Assembly (NCBI GenBank): GCA_033782935.1
Contig: JAWQEG010000065.1
Location: 149,001-213,000 of the forward strand
Origin: Petrolisthes cinctipes
Lineage: Eukaryota; Arthropoda; Malacostraca; Decapoda; Porcellanidae
Direction of reading: 5' to 3'
Length of the DNA: 64,000 nucleotides
The notes below the pieces were generated by a model. It was given only the letters and a program-made list of their open reading frames with translations. It was not told the origin of the DNA and searched no databases. Positions 1 to 14,040 of this stretch are shown here, one piece after another; the first letter of the stretch is position 1; the number at the start of each line of letters is the position of its first letter. Made by a program: the position numbers and the translations under genes.

Positions 1-3000
1 ATTTTCGGGTGTTTTGAGCCTGAATTTGAGATATAAACGGGTACAGAAGATGCATGCACATATCGACTTTGTGCACCTAAAATATCAATTTTTAGCATGT
101 TTTGGGCCCATATCTTGAAAATATTCTAGCACTGCGTAGGCATGTACAGATCGCTTCTGGGACCCAAAAATATTGAATTTTCGGGTGTTTTGAGCCTGAA
201 TTTGAGATATAAACGGGTACTGAAGATGCATGCACATATCGACTTTGGGCACCCTAAATTTCGATTTTTAGCATATTTTAAGCCTATATTTTGAAAATAT
301 TCTAGCACTGAGTAGGCATGTACAGATCGCTTCCGGGACCCAAAAATATCGAATTTTCGGGTGTTTTGAGCCTGAATTTGAGATATAAACGGGTACTGAA
401 GATATATGGACATATCGACTTTTTGCACCTAAAATATCGATTTTTAGCATGTTTTGGCCTATAATTTTAAAATATTCTAGCACTGAGAATGCATGTACAG
501 ATCGCTTCTTGGACCCCAAAATATCGAATTTTCGGGTGTTTTGAGCCTGAATTTGGGATATAAACGAATACAGAAGATGCATACACATATTAACTTTGGG
601 CACCAAAAATATCGATTTTCAGCATGTTTTGGCTCATTATTTTTAAAATACTGAAACACGGAGTAGGCATGTACAGATCGCTTTTGGGACCCAAAAATAT
701 CGAATTTTTGGGGGTTTTGAGCCTGAATTTGAGATATAAACGGGTACAGAAGATGCAAGCACATATCGACTTTGGACACCTAAAATATCGATTTTCAGAA
801 TGTTTTGGGCCCATATTTTGAAAAAATTCTAGCACTGAGTAGGCATGTACAGATTGCTTCTAGGACCCAAAAATATCGAATTTTCGGGTGTTTTGAGCCT
901 GTATTTGGGAAACAAACGGGAACAGTAGATGCATACACATATTGACTTTGGGCACCTAAAATATTGATTTTCAGCATGTTTTTGGGCCTGTATATTGAAA
1001 ATACTCTAACACGGAGTAGGCATGTACAGAACGCTTCTGGGACCCAAAAATATCGAATTTTCGGGTGTTTTGAGTCTGAATTTGGGATATAAACGGGTAC
1101 AGAAGATGCATAGACATATTGACTTTGGGCACCTAAAATATCGATTTTCAGCATGTTTTTATCCTATATTTTGAAAATATTCTAGCACTGATTAAGCATG
1201 TGAAGATCGCTTCTGGGACCCAAAAATATCGAATTTTCGGGTGTTTTGAACTTGAATTTGGCAAATTAACGGGTACAGAAGATGCATACACATATTGACT
1301 TTGGGCACCTAACATATCGATTTTGAGCATATTTTGGGCCTGTATTTTGAAAATAATGAAATACGGAGTAGGCATGTACAGATCACTTCTGGGACACAAA
1401 AATATCGAATTTTCGGGTGTTTTGAGCCTGAATTTGAGATATAAACGGGTACAGAAGATGCATGCACATATTGAGTTTGGGCACCCAAAATATCGATTTT
1501 TGGCATGTTTTGGGCCAATATTTTGAAAATATTCTAGCAATGAGTAGTCATGTACAGATCACTACTTGGACCCAAAAATATCAAATTTTCGGGTGTTCTG
1601 AGCCTGAATTTGAGATATAAACGGGTACAGAAGATATATGCACATATGGACTTTAGACACTTAAAATACCGATTTTTAGCATGTTTTTAACCTATATTTT
1701 GAAAACATTCCAGCACTGAGTAGGCATGTACAGATCGCTTCTGGGACCCAAAAATATTTAATTTTCGGGTGTTTTGAGTCTGAATTTAAGATATATACGT
1801 GTACTGAAGATGCATAGACATATTGACTTTTGGCACCTAAAATATCGATTTTCAGCATGTTTTTATCCTATATTTTGAAAACATTCCAGCACTGAGTAGG
1901 CATGTACAGATCGCTTCTGGGACCCAAAAATATTTAATTTTCGGGTGTTTTGAGTCTGAATTTAAGATATATACGGGTACTGAAGATGCATGCAAATATC
2001 AAATTTGTGCACCTAAAATATCGATTTTGAGCATATTTTGGGCCTGTATATTGAAAATACTCTAACACGGAGTAGGGATGTACAGATCGCTTTTGGGACC
2101 CAAAAATACCGAATTTTCAAGTGTTTTGAGCCTGAATTTGAGATATAAACGGGTACAAAAGATGCATGCACATTAAGACTTTGGGCACCCAAAATATCGA
2201 TTTTTAGCATGTTTTCGGCCTGTATTTTGAAAATACTCTAACACGAAGTAGACATGTAGAGATCACTTCTGGGATACAAAAATATCGAATTTTCGGGGGT
2301 TTTGAGCCTGAATTTGAGATATAAACGGGTACAGAAGATGCATGCACATATCGACTTTGGGTACCTAAAATATCGACTTTTAGCATGTTTTGTACCTATA
2401 TTTTGAAAATATTCTAGCAATGAGTAGGTATGTAGAGATTGCTTTTTGGACCCAAAAATATAAATTTTCGGGTGTTTTGAGCCTGAATTTGAGATATAAA
2501 CGGGTACAGAAGATTTATGCACATATGGACTTTAGACAATTAAAATACCGATTTTTAGCATGTTTTTAACCTATATTTTGAAAACATTCCAGCACTGAGT
2601 AGGCATGTACAGATCGCTTCTGGAACTCAAAAATATTGAATTTTCGGTTGTTTTGAGCCTGAATTTGGGATGTAAACGGGTACTGAAGATGCAAGGACAT
2701 ATCGAGTTTGTGCACCTAAAATATCGATTTTGAGCATGTTTTGGGTCTTTATCTTGAAAACATTCCAGCAAGGAGTAGGCATTAACAGATCGCTTCTGGG
2801 AACCAATAAAAATTGAATTTTCGGGTTTTATGAGCCTGAATTTGGGATATAAACGGGTACAGAAGATGCATGCACATATCGACTTTGGGCACCCAAAATA
2901 TCGATTTTTGGCATGTTTTGGGTGTGTATCTTGAAAATACTCTAACACGGAGTAGGCATGTACAGATCGCTTCTGGGACCCAAAAATATCGAATTTTCGG

Positions 3001-3770
3001 GAGTTTACAGCCTTAATTTGAGATATAAACGGGTACAGAAGATACATGCACATATCGACTTTGGGCACCTAAAATATCGATTTTTAGCATGTTTTGGCCC
3101 TGTATCTTGAGAATACTCTAACACGGAGTAGGCATGTACAAATTGCTTCTGGGACACAAAAATATCGAATTTTCCGTTGTCTTGAGCCTGAATTTGAGAT
3201 ATAAACGGGTACAGAAGATGCATGCACATATCGGCTTTAGACAATTAAAATATCGATTTTTAGCATGTTTTGAGCCTATACTTTGAAAACATTTCAGCAC
3301 TGGGTAGGCATGTACAGATCGCTTCTGGGACCCAAAAATATCGATTTTTCTGTTGTCTTGAGCCTGAATTTGGGATATAAACGGGTACAGAAGATGCATA
3401 CATATATTGACTTTGAGCAAATAAAATATCGAAATTCAGCATGTTTTGGGCCTGTATTTTGAAAATACTCTAGCACTGAGTAGGCATGTACAGATCGCTT
3501 CTGGGATCCCAAAAAATAGAATTTTAGGGTGTTATGAGCCTGAATTTGGGATATAAACAGGTACAGAAGTTGCATGCACATATCGACTTTGGGCACCCAA
3601 AATATCGATTTAAAGCATGTTTTTGGGTCTATATCTCTAAAATACTCTAACACTGAGTAAGCATGTACAGATCGATTCTGGGACCAAAAAATACCGAATT
3701 CTCGGGTGTTTTGAGCCTGAATTTGAGATATAAACGGGTACAGAAGATGCATGCACATATCGACTTTAGA
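1..3770. repeat. Domain 1: diverged satellite monomers
   Basis: Monomers here are about 176 bp, but neighbours differ at many sites and no clear higher-order period is visible by eye. Variants include TGAAACACGGAG near 650, GGCAAATTAACGGG near 1260 and GCAAATATCAAATTTG near 1990. A local pair of near-identical adjacent monomers lies at 1677-2027. Such sequence is expected in an array flank where homogenisation is weak, though whether this is the true edge cannot be seen. Confidence 0.7.
1677..2027 (+). repeat. Adjacent near-identical monomer pair
   Basis: Monomers 1677-1852 and 1853-2027 share private variants: ACATTCCAGCACTGAG, ATATTTAATTTTCGGG, GAGTCTGAATTTAAGATATA and TACTGAAGATGCAT, displaced by 176 bp. 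Their last ~40 bp differ, so the duplicated stretch is slightly shorter than a whole monomer. This looks like a single-monomer slippage or unequal-exchange event inside otherwise diverged sequence. Confidence 0.7.
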
Positions 3771-3774
3771 CACT

Positions 3775-6700
3775 TAAAATATCGATTTTTAGCATGGCTT
3801 GATCCTATATTTTGACAACATTCCAGAATTGAGTAGGCATGTACAGGTCGCTTCTGGGACCAAAAAATATTGAATTTTCGGGCGTTTTGAGCCTGAATTT
3901 GAGATATAAACGGGTACTGAAGATGCATGCACATATTTACTTTTTGCACCTAAAATATCGATTTTTAACATGTTTTGAGTCTGCATCTTGAAAACATACT
4001 AGCAAGAAGTAGGCATGTACAGATCGATTCTGGGACCAAAAAATACCTTATTTTCAGGTGTTTTGAGCCTAAATTTGAGATATAAACGGGTACAGAAGAT
4101 GCCTGCACATATCGACTTGTAGCACCCAAAATATCGATTTTTAGCATGTTTTGGGCCTATATTTTGAAAATATTCTAACACTAAGTAGGCATGTACAGAT
4201 CGCTTCTGCGACCAAAAAATATAGAATTTTCAGGTGTTTTGAGCCTGAATTTGGGATATAAACGGGTACAGAAGATTCATACACATTTTGACTTTGGGCA
4301 CCTAAAATATCGTTTTTTAGCATGTTTTGGGCCTGTATTTAGATAATACTCTAACACGGAGTAGGCATGTACAGATCGCTTCTGGGACCCCAAAAAATCG
4401 AATTTTCGGGTGTTTTGAGCCTGAATTTGAGATATAAACGGGTACAGAAGAATCATGCACATATCGACTTTTGCACCTATAATATCGATTTTTGGCATGT
4501 TTTGGGGATAATATTTTGAAAATATTCTAGCCCTGAGTAGGCATATACAGATCGCTTCTGGGACCAAAAACATCGAATTTTCAGGTGTTTTGAGCCTGAA
4601 TTTCAGATATAAACGGGTACAGAAGATGTATGCACATATCGACTTGAGACACTTAAAATACCGATTTTTAGCATGTTTTTAACCTATATTTTTAAAACAT
4701 TCAAGCACTGAGTAGGCATGTACACGTCGCTTCTGGGACCCAAAAATATTGAATTTTCGGGGGTTTTGAGCCTAAATTTAAGATATATACGGGTACTGAA
4801 GATGCATGCACATATCGAATTTGTGCACCTAAAATATCGATTTTGAGCATGTTTTGGGCCTATATTTTGAAAATACTCTAACACGGAGTAGGCATGTACA
4901 AATCGCTTTTGGGACCCAAAAATACCGAATTTTCGGGAGTTTACAGCCTTAATTTGAGATATAAACGGGTACAGAAGATACATGCACATATCGACTTTGG
5001 GCACCTAAAATATCGATTTTTAGCATGTTTTGGGCCTGTATCTTGAGAATACTCTACCACGGAGTAGGCATGTACAAATTGCTTCTGGGACACAAAAATA
5101 TTGAATTTTCGGGTATTTTGAGCCTGAATTTGAGATATAAACGGGTACAGAAGATGCATGCACATATCGACTTGAGACACTTAAAATATCGATTTTTAGC
5201 ATGGTTTGGTCCTATATTTTGAAAACATTCCAGCATTGAGTAGGCATGTACAGATCGCTTCTGGGACCCAAAAATATTGAATTTTCGGGTGTTTTGAGCC
5301 TAAATTTGAGATATAAACGGGTACAGAAGATGCATGCACATATAAACTTTGGGCACCCAAAATATCGATTTTGAGGATGTTTTGGGCCTGTATTTTGAAA
5401 ACATACTAGCAAGGAGTAGGCATGTACAGAACGCTTCTGGGACCCAAAAGAACCCAATTTTCGGGTGTTTATAGCCTGATTTTGATTTATAAACGGGTAC
5501 AGAAGATGCATTCACATATCGACTTTGGTCACCCAAAATATTGATTTTGAGCATGTTTTGGGCCTGTATTTTGAAAATACTCTAACATGGAGTAGGCATG
5601 TACAGATCGCTTCTGCGACAAAAAAAATTTCGAATTTTCGGGTGTTTTGAGCCTGAATTTGGGATATAAACGGGTACAGAAGATTCATACCCATATTGAC
5701 TTTGGGCACCTAAAATATCGATTTTCAGCATGTTTTGGGCCTGAATTTTGAAAATACTCTAACACTGAGTAGGCATTTACTGATCGCTTCTGGGACCCAA
5801 AAATATCGAATTTTCTGTTGTCTTGAGCCTGAATTTGGGATATAAACGGGTACAGAAGATGCATACATATATTGACTTTGAGCACATAAAATATCGAATT
5901 TTAAGCATGTTTTGGGCCTGTATTTTGAAAATACTGTAACACGGAGTAGTCATGTACAGATCGCTTCTGCAACCCAAAAATATCGAATTTTCGGGTGTTT
6001 TGAGCTTGAATTTGAGATATAAACGGGTACAGAAGATGCATGCACATATCGACTTTGGGCACCCAAAATATCGATTTTAAGCATGTTTTGGGTCTGTATC
6101 TCGAAAATACTCTAACACAGAGTAAGCATGTACAGATCGATTCTGGGACCAAAAAATACCGAATTTTCGGGTGTTTTGAGCCTGAATTTGAGATATAAAC
6201 GGGTACAGAAGATGCATGCACATATCGACTTTAGACACTTAAAATATCGATTTTTAGCATGGTTTGGTCCTATATTTTGACAACATTCTAGAATTGAGTA
6301 GGCATGTACAGGTCGCTTCTGGGACCAATAAATATCGAATTTTCGGGTGTTTTGAGCCTGAATTTGAGATATAAACGGGTACTGAAGATGCATGCACATA
6401 TTGACTTTTTGAACCTAAAATATCGATTTTTAACATGTTTTGAGTCTGCTTCTTGAAAACATACTAGCAAGAAGAATGCATGTACAGATCGATTCTGGGA
6501 CCAAAAAATACCTTATTTTCAGGTGTTTTGAGCCTAAATTTGAGATAAAAACGTGTACAAAAGATGCCTGCACATATCGACTTTTAGCACCCAAAATATC
6601 GATTTTTAGCATGTTTTGGGCCTATATTTTGAAAATATTCTAGCACTAAGTAGGCATATACAGATCGCTTCTGCGACCAAAAAATATAGAATTTTCGGGT

Positions 6701-6943
6701 GTTTTGAGCCTGAATTTGGGATATAAACGGGTACAGAAGATTCATACACATATTGACTTTGGGCACCTAAAATATCGATTTTCAGCATGTTTTTGGCCTG
6801 TATTTAGATAATACTCTAACACGGAGTAGGCATGTACAGATCGCTTCTGGGACCGAAAAATATCGAATTTTCGGGTGTTTTGAGCCTGAATTTGAGATAT
6901 AAACGGGCACAGAAGATGCATGCACATATCGACTTGAGACACT
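3775..6943 (+). repeat. 18-monomer block, copy 1 (3,169 bp)
   Basis: This block is repeated immediately downstream at an offset of 3,169 bp, which is 18 x 176 + 1. Shared private markers include GCATGGCTTGATCC (3792 and 6961), GGCATGTTTTGGGGATAA (4494 and 7663), AAAAGAACCCAATTTTCGG (5446 and 8615) and GACAAAAAAAATTTCG (5617 and 8786). Differences are isolated single bases, such as GGATG against GTATG near 5373/8542. Edges are set by where private markers stop matching, within a few tens of bases. Confidence 0.85.
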
Positions 6944-9900
6944 TAAAATATCGATTTTTAGCATGGCTTGATCCTATATTTTGACAACATTCCAGAATTG
7001 AGTAGGCATGTACAGGTCGCTTCTGGGACCAAAAAATATTGAATTTTCGGGTGTTTTGAGCCTGAATTTGAGATATAAACGGGTACTGAAGATGCATGCA
7101 CATATTTACTTTTTGCACCTAAAATATCGATTTTTAACATGTTTTGAGTCTGCATCTTGAAAACATACTAGCAAGAAGTAGGCATGTACAGATCGATTCT
7201 GGGACCAAAAAATACCTTATTTTCAGGTGTTTTGAGCCTAAATTTGAGATATAAACGGGTACAGAAGATGCCTGCACATATCGACTTGTAGCACCCAAAA
7301 TATCGATTTTTAGCATGTTTTGGGCCTATATTTTGAAAATATTCTAACACTAAGTAGGCATGTACAGATCGCTTCTGCGACCAAAAAATATAGAATTTTC
7401 GGGTGTTTTGAGCCTGAATTTGGGATATAAACGGGTACAGAAGATTCATACACATTTTGACTTTGGGCACCTAAAATATCGTTTTTTAGCATGTTTTGGG
7501 CCTGTATTTAGATAATACTCTAACACGGAGTAGGCATGTACAGATCGCTTCTGGGACCCCAAAAAATCGAATTTTCGGGTGTTTTGAGCCTGAATTTGAG
7601 ATATAAACGGGTACAGAAGAATCATGCACATATCGACTTTTGCACCTATAATATCGATTTTTGGCATGTTTTGGGGATAATATTTTGAAAATATTCTAGC
7701 CCTGAGTAGGCATATACAGATCGCTTCTGGGACCAAAAACATCGAATTTTCAGGTGTTTTGAGCCTGAATTTCAGATATAAACGGGTACAGAAGATGTAT
7801 GCACATATCGACTTGAGACACTTAAAATACCGATTTTTAGCATGTTTTTAACCTATATTTTTAAAACATTCAAGCACTGAGTAGGCATGTACACGTCGCT
7901 TCTGGGACCCAAAAATATTGAATTTTCGGGGGTTTTGAGCCTAAATTTAAGATATATACGGGTACTGAAGATGCATGCACATATCGAATTTGTGCACCTA
8001 AAATATCGATTTTGAGCATGTTTTGGGCCTATATTTTGAAAATACTCTAACACGGAGTAGGCATGTACAAATCGCTTTTGGGACCCAAAAATACCGAATT
8101 TTCGGGAGTTTACAGCCTTAATTTGAGATATAAACGGGTACAGAAGATACATGCACATATCGACTTTGGGCACCTAAAATATCGATTTTTAGCATGTTTT
8201 GGGCCTGTATCTTGAGAATACTCTACCACGGAGTAGGCATGTACAAATTGCTTCTGGGACACAAAAATATTGAATTTTCGGGTATTTTGAGCCTGAATTT
8301 GAGATATAAACGGGTACAGAAGATGCATGCACATATCGACTTGAGACACTTAAAATATCGATTTTTAGCATGGTTTGGTCCTATATTTTGAAAACATTCC
8401 AGCATTGAGTAGGCATGTACAGATCGCTTCTGGGACCCAAAAATATTGAATTTTCGGGTGTTTTGAGCCTAAATTTGAGATATAAACGGGTACAGAAGAT
8501 GCATGCACATATAAACTTTGGGCACCCAAAATATCGATTTTGAGTATGTTTTGGGCCTGTATTTTGAAAACATACTAGCAAGGAGTAGGCATGTACAGAA
8601 CGCTTCTGGGACCCAAAAGAACCCAATTTTCGGGTGTTTATAGCCTGATTTTGATTTATAAACGGGTACAGAAGATGCATTCACATATCGACTTTGGTCA
8701 CCCAAAATATTGATTTTGAGCATGTTTTGGGCCTGTATTTTGAAAATACTCTAACATGGAGTAGGCATGTACAGATCGCTTCTGCGACAAAAAAAATTTC
8801 GAATTTTCGGGTGTTTTGAGCCTGAATTTGGGATATAAACGGGTACAGAAGATTCATACCCATATTGACTTTGGGCACCTAAAATATCGATTTTCAGCAT
8901 GTTTTGGGCCTGAATTTTGAAAATACTCTAACACTGAGTAGGCATTTACTGATCGCTTCTGGGACCCAAAAATATCGAATTTTCTGTTGTCTTGAGCCTG
9001 AATTTGGGATATAAACGGGTACAGAAGATGCATACATATATTGACTTTGAGCACATAAAATATCGAATTTTAAGCATGTTTTGGGCCTGTATTTTGAAAA
9101 TACTGTAACACGGAGTAGTCATGTACAGATCGCTTCTGCAACCCAAAAATATCGAATTTTCGGGTGTTTTGAGCTTGAATTTGAGATATAAACGGGTACA
9201 GAAGATGCATGCACATATCGACTTTGGGCACCCAAAATATCGATTTTAAGCATGTTTTGGGTCTGTATCTCGAAAATACTCTAACACAGAGTAAGCATGT
9301 ACAGATCGATTCTGGGACCAAAAAATACCGAATTTTCGGGTGTTTTGAGCCTGAATTTGAGATATAAACGGGTACAGAAGATGCATGCACATATCGACTT
9401 TAGACACTTAAAATATCGATTTTTAACATGTTTTGAGTCTGCTTCTTGAAAACATACTAGCAAGAAGAATGCATGTACAGATCGATTCTGGGACCAAAAA
9501 ATACCTTATTTTCAGGTGTTTTGAGCCTAAATTTGAGATAAAAACGGGTACAAAAGATGCCTGCACATATCGACTTTTAGCACCCAAAATATCGATTTTT
9601 AGCATGTTTTGGGCCTATATTTTGAAAATATTCTAGCACTAAGTAGGCATATACAGATCGCTTCTGCGACCAAAAAATATAGAATTTTCGGGTGTTTTGA
9701 GCCTGAATTTGGGATATAAACGGGTACAGAAGATTCATACACATATTGACTTTGGGCACCTAAAATATCGATTTTCAGCATGTTTTTGGCCTGTATTTAG
9801 ATAATACTCTAACACGGAGTAGGCATGTACAGATCGCTTCTGGGACCGAAAAATATCGAATTTTCGGGTGTTTTGAGCCTGAATTTGAGATATAAACGGG

Positions 9901-9950
9901 CACAGAAGATGCATGCACATATCGACTTGAGACACTTAAAATATCGATTT
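6944..9950 (+). repeat. 18-monomer block, copy 2, missing one monomer (~3.0 kb)
   Basis: Near-identical to the preceding block at +3,169 bp up to about 9,420. From there the offset falls to 2,993 bp, a loss of exactly 176 bp. The join lies in GACACTTAAAATATCGATTTTTAAC, where copy 1 still contains an extra GGTTTGGTCC-type monomer at about 6,242-6,417. The break falls in sequence common to every monomer, so the join is seamless. Similarity ends near 9,955, where this copy reads GGTTTGGTCC and ATATTTCGAAAAC. Confidence 0.85.
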
Positions 9951-12900
9951 TTAGCATGGTTTGGTCCTATATTTCGAAAACATTCCAGCATTGAGTAGGC
10001 ATGTACAGATCGCTTCTGGGACACATATATATCGAATTTTCGAGTGTTTTGAGCCTGAATTTAAGATATAAACGGGTACAGAAGATGCCTTCACATATTG
10101 ACATTTGGCACCCAAAATATCGATTTTTAGCATGTTTTGGGCCTATATTTTTAAATTATTCTAGCACTAATGAGGCATGTACAGATCGCTTCTGCAACCA
10201 AAAAATATCGAATTTTCGGGTGTTTTGAGCCTCAATTTGAGATTTAAACGGGTACTGAAGATGCATGAATATATCGACTTTTTGTACCTAAAATATCGAT
10301 TTTGAGCATGTTTTGGGTCTGTATCTTGAAAACATACTAGCAAGGAGTAGGCATGTACAGATCACTTCTGGGACCCAAAAATACCGAATTTTCGGGTGTT
10401 TATAGCCTGAATTTGAGATATAAACGGGTACAGAAGATGCATTCACATATCGACTTTGGTCACCCAAAATATTGATTTTGAGCATGTTTTGGGCCTGTAT
10501 TTTGAAAATGCTATAACATGGAGTAGGCATGTACAGATCGCTTCTACGACCAAAGAATATCGAATTTTCGGGTGTTTTGAGCCTGAATTTGGGATATAAA
10601 CGGGTACAGAAGATGCATGCACATATCGACTTTAGACAATTAAAATATCGAGTTTTAGCATGTTTTGAGCCTATACTTTGAAAACATTTCAGCACTGGGT
10701 AGGCATGTACAGATCGCTTCTGGGACCCAAAAATATCGAATTTTCTGTTGTCTTGAGCCTGAATTTGGGATATAAACGGGTACAGAAGATGCATACATAT
10801 ATTGACTTTGAGCACATAAAATATCGAATTTTAAGCATGTTTTGGGCCTGTATTTTGAAAATACTGTAACACGGAGGAGTCATGTACAGATCGCTTCTGC
10901 AACCAAAAAATATTGAATTTTCGGATGTTTTGAGACTGAATTTGAGATATAATCGGGTACTGAAGATGCATGCACATATTGACTTTTTGCACCTAAAATA
11001 TCGATTTTGAGCATGTTTTGGGTCTGTATCTTGAAAATACTCTAACACGGAATAGGCATGTACAGATCGCTTCTGGGACACATTTATATCAAATTTTCGG
11101 GTGTTTTGAGCCTAAATTTGAGATATAAACGGGTACAGAAGATGCCTGCACATATTGACTTTAGACACTTAAAATATCGATTTTTAACATGTTTTGGGCA
11201 TGTATTCTGAAAATACTCTAACACGGAGTAGGCATGTACAGATCGCTTCTGAGACACATATATATCGAATTTTCGAGTGTTTTGAGCCTGAATTTAAGAT
11301 ATAAACGGGTACAGAAGATGCCTGCACATATTGACTTTTGGCACCCAAAATATCGATTTTTAGCATGTTTTGGGCCTATATTTTGAAAATATTCTAGCAC
11401 TAATGAGGCATGTACAGATCGCTTCTGAAACCAAAAAATATCGAATTTTCGGGTGTTTTGAGCCTGAATTTGAGATTAAAACGGGTACTGAAGATGCATG
11501 CATATATCGACTTTTTGTACCTAAAATATCGATTTTGAGCATGTTTTGGGTCTGTATCTTGAAAACATACTAGCAAGGTGTAGGCATGTACAGATCACTT
11601 CTGGGACCCAAAAATACCGAATTTTCGGGTGTTTATAGTCTGAATTTGAGATATAAACGGGTACAGAAGATGCATTCACATATCGACTTTTGTCAACCAA
11701 AATATTGATTTTGAGCATGTTTTGGGCCTGTATTTTGAAAATACTCTAACATGGAGTAGGCATGTACAGATCGCTTCTGCGACCAAAAAATATCGAATTT
11801 TCGGGTATTTTGAGGCTGAATTTGAGATATAAACGGGTACAGAAGATGCATGCACATATCGACTTTTGCACCTAAAATATCGATTTTTAACATGTTTTGG
11901 GCCTATAATTAGAAAATATTCTAGCACTGAGTAGGCATGTACAGATCGCTTCTGGAACCCTAAAATATCGAATTTTCGGGTGTTTTGAGCCTGAATTTGA
12001 GATATAAACGGGTACAGAAGATGCATGCACATATCGACTTTAGACAATTAAAATATCGATTTTTAGCATGTTTTGAGCCTATACTTTGAAAACATTTCAG
12101 CACTGGGTAGGCATGTACAGATCGCTTCTGGGACACAAAAATATTGAATTTTCGGGTATTTTGAGGCTGAATTTGAGATATAAACGGGTACAGAAGATGC
12201 ATGCACATATCGACTTTTGCACCTAAAATATCGATTTTTAACATGTTTTGGGCCTATAGTTAGAAAATACTCTAACACGGAGTAGGCATGTACAGATCGC
12301 TTCTGGGACCAAATATATTGAATTTTCGGGTGTTTTGAGCCTAAATTTCAGATATAAACGGGTACATAAGATGCATGCACATATCGACTTTAGACACTTA
12401 AAATATCGATTTAGAGCATGTTTTGGGCATGTATTCTGAAAATACTCTATCACGGATTAGGCATGTACAGATCGCTTCTGGGAAACATATATATCGAATT
12501 TTCGAGTGTTTTGAGCCTGAATTTAAGATATAAACGGGTACAGAAGATGCCTGCACATATTGACTTTTGGCACCTAAAATATCGATTTTGAGCATGTTTT
12601 GGGTCTATATTTTGAAAATATTCTAGCAAGGAATAGGCATGTACAGATCACTTCTGGGACCCAAAAATACCGAATTTTCGGGTGTTTATAGTCTGAATTT
12701 GAGATATAAACGGGTACAGAAGATGCATTCACATATCGACTTTGGTCACCCAATATATTGATTTTGAGCATGTTTTGGGCCTGTATTTTAAAAAATACTC
12801 TAACATGGAGTAGGCATGTACAGATCGCTTCTGCGACCAAAAAATATCGAATTTTCGGGTATTTTGAGCCTGAATTTGAGATATAAACGGGTACAGAAGA

Positions 12901-13197
12901 TGCATGCACATATCGACTTTTGCACATAAAATATCGATTTTTAACATGTTTTGGGCCTATAATTAGAAAATATTCTAGCACTGAGTAGGCATGTACAGAT
13001 CGCTTCTGGAACCCAAAAATATAGAATTTTCGGGTGTTTTGAGCCTGAATTTGAGATATAAACGGGTACAGAAGATGCATGCACATATCGACTTTAGACA
13101 ATTAAATTATCGACTTTTAGCATGTTTTGGGTCTGTATCTTGAAAATACTCTAACACGTAGTAGGCATGTACAGATCGCTTCTGGGACACAAAAATA

Positions 13198-13858
13198 TCG
13201 AATTTTCTGTTGTCTTGAGCCTGAATTTGGGATATAAACGGGTTCAGAAGATGCATACATATATTGACTTTGAGCACATAAAATATCGAATTTTAATCAT
13301 GTTTTGGGCCTGTATTTTGAAAATACTGTAACACGGAGTAGTCATGTACAGATCGCTTCTGCAACCCAAAAATATAGAATTTTCGGGTGTTTTGAGCTTG
13401 AATTTGAGATATAAACGGGTACAGAAGATGCATGCACATATCGACTTTGGGCACCCAAAATATCGATTTTAAGCATGTTTTGGGTCTGTATCTCGAAAAT
13501 ACTCTAACACGGAGTAAGCATGTACAGATCGATTCTGGGACCAAAAAATACCGAAATTTCGGGTGTTTTGAGCCTGAATTTGAGATATAAACGGGTACAG
13601 AAGATGCATGCACATATCGACTTTAGACACTTAAAATATCGATTTTTAGCATGGTTTGGTCCTATATTTTGACAACATTCCAGAATTGAGTAGGCATGTA
13701 CAGGTCGCTTCTGGGACCAAAAAATATCGAATTTTCGGGGGTTTTGAGCCTGAATTTGAGATATAAACGGGTACTGAAGATGCATGCACATATTGACTTT
13801 TTGCACCTAAAATATCGATTTTTAACATGTTTTGAGTCTGCATCTTGAAAACATACTA
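13198..13858 (+). repeat. Third partial copy of the 18-monomer block
   Basis: Matches 5,806-6,466 at an offset of 7,392 bp, exactly 42 x 176. Shared markers are TTTTCTGTTGTCTTGAGCC, GCATACATATATTGACTTTG, AGCACATAAAATATCG, GTATCTCGAAAATAC and ATTTTGACAACATTCCAG. After 13,858 the two diverge for about 100 bp, then resemble each other again to around 14,090. Unlike the tandem copies it lies several kilobases away. Confidence 0.8.
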
Positions 13859-14040
13859 GCAAGAAGAAGGCATGTACAGATCGCTTCTGGGACCCAAAAA
13901 TATCGAATTTTCGGGTGTTTTGAGCCTGAATTTGAGATATAAACGGGTACAGAAGATGCCTGCACATATCGACTTGTAGCACCCAAAATATCGATTTTTA
14001 GCATGTTTTGGGCCTATATTTTGAAAATATTCTAGCACTA

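Noticed and set aside
10001..10228. Plus-strand reading frames of 63-100 codons (for example here, and 36,016-36,312)
   Set aside because: They are satellite sequence read on the other strand, present only where single-base changes remove the usual stops. Nothing in them resembles a protein family I know.
10288..10815. Minus-strand open reading frame of 175 codons, and a comparable one at 12,574-13,101
   Set aside because: These and some 250 shorter ones translate the satellite itself. 176 is not divisible by three, so each monomer is read in a shifting frame. Length varies with single-base changes between copies, there is no start context or unique domain, and paralogous stretches end at different points.
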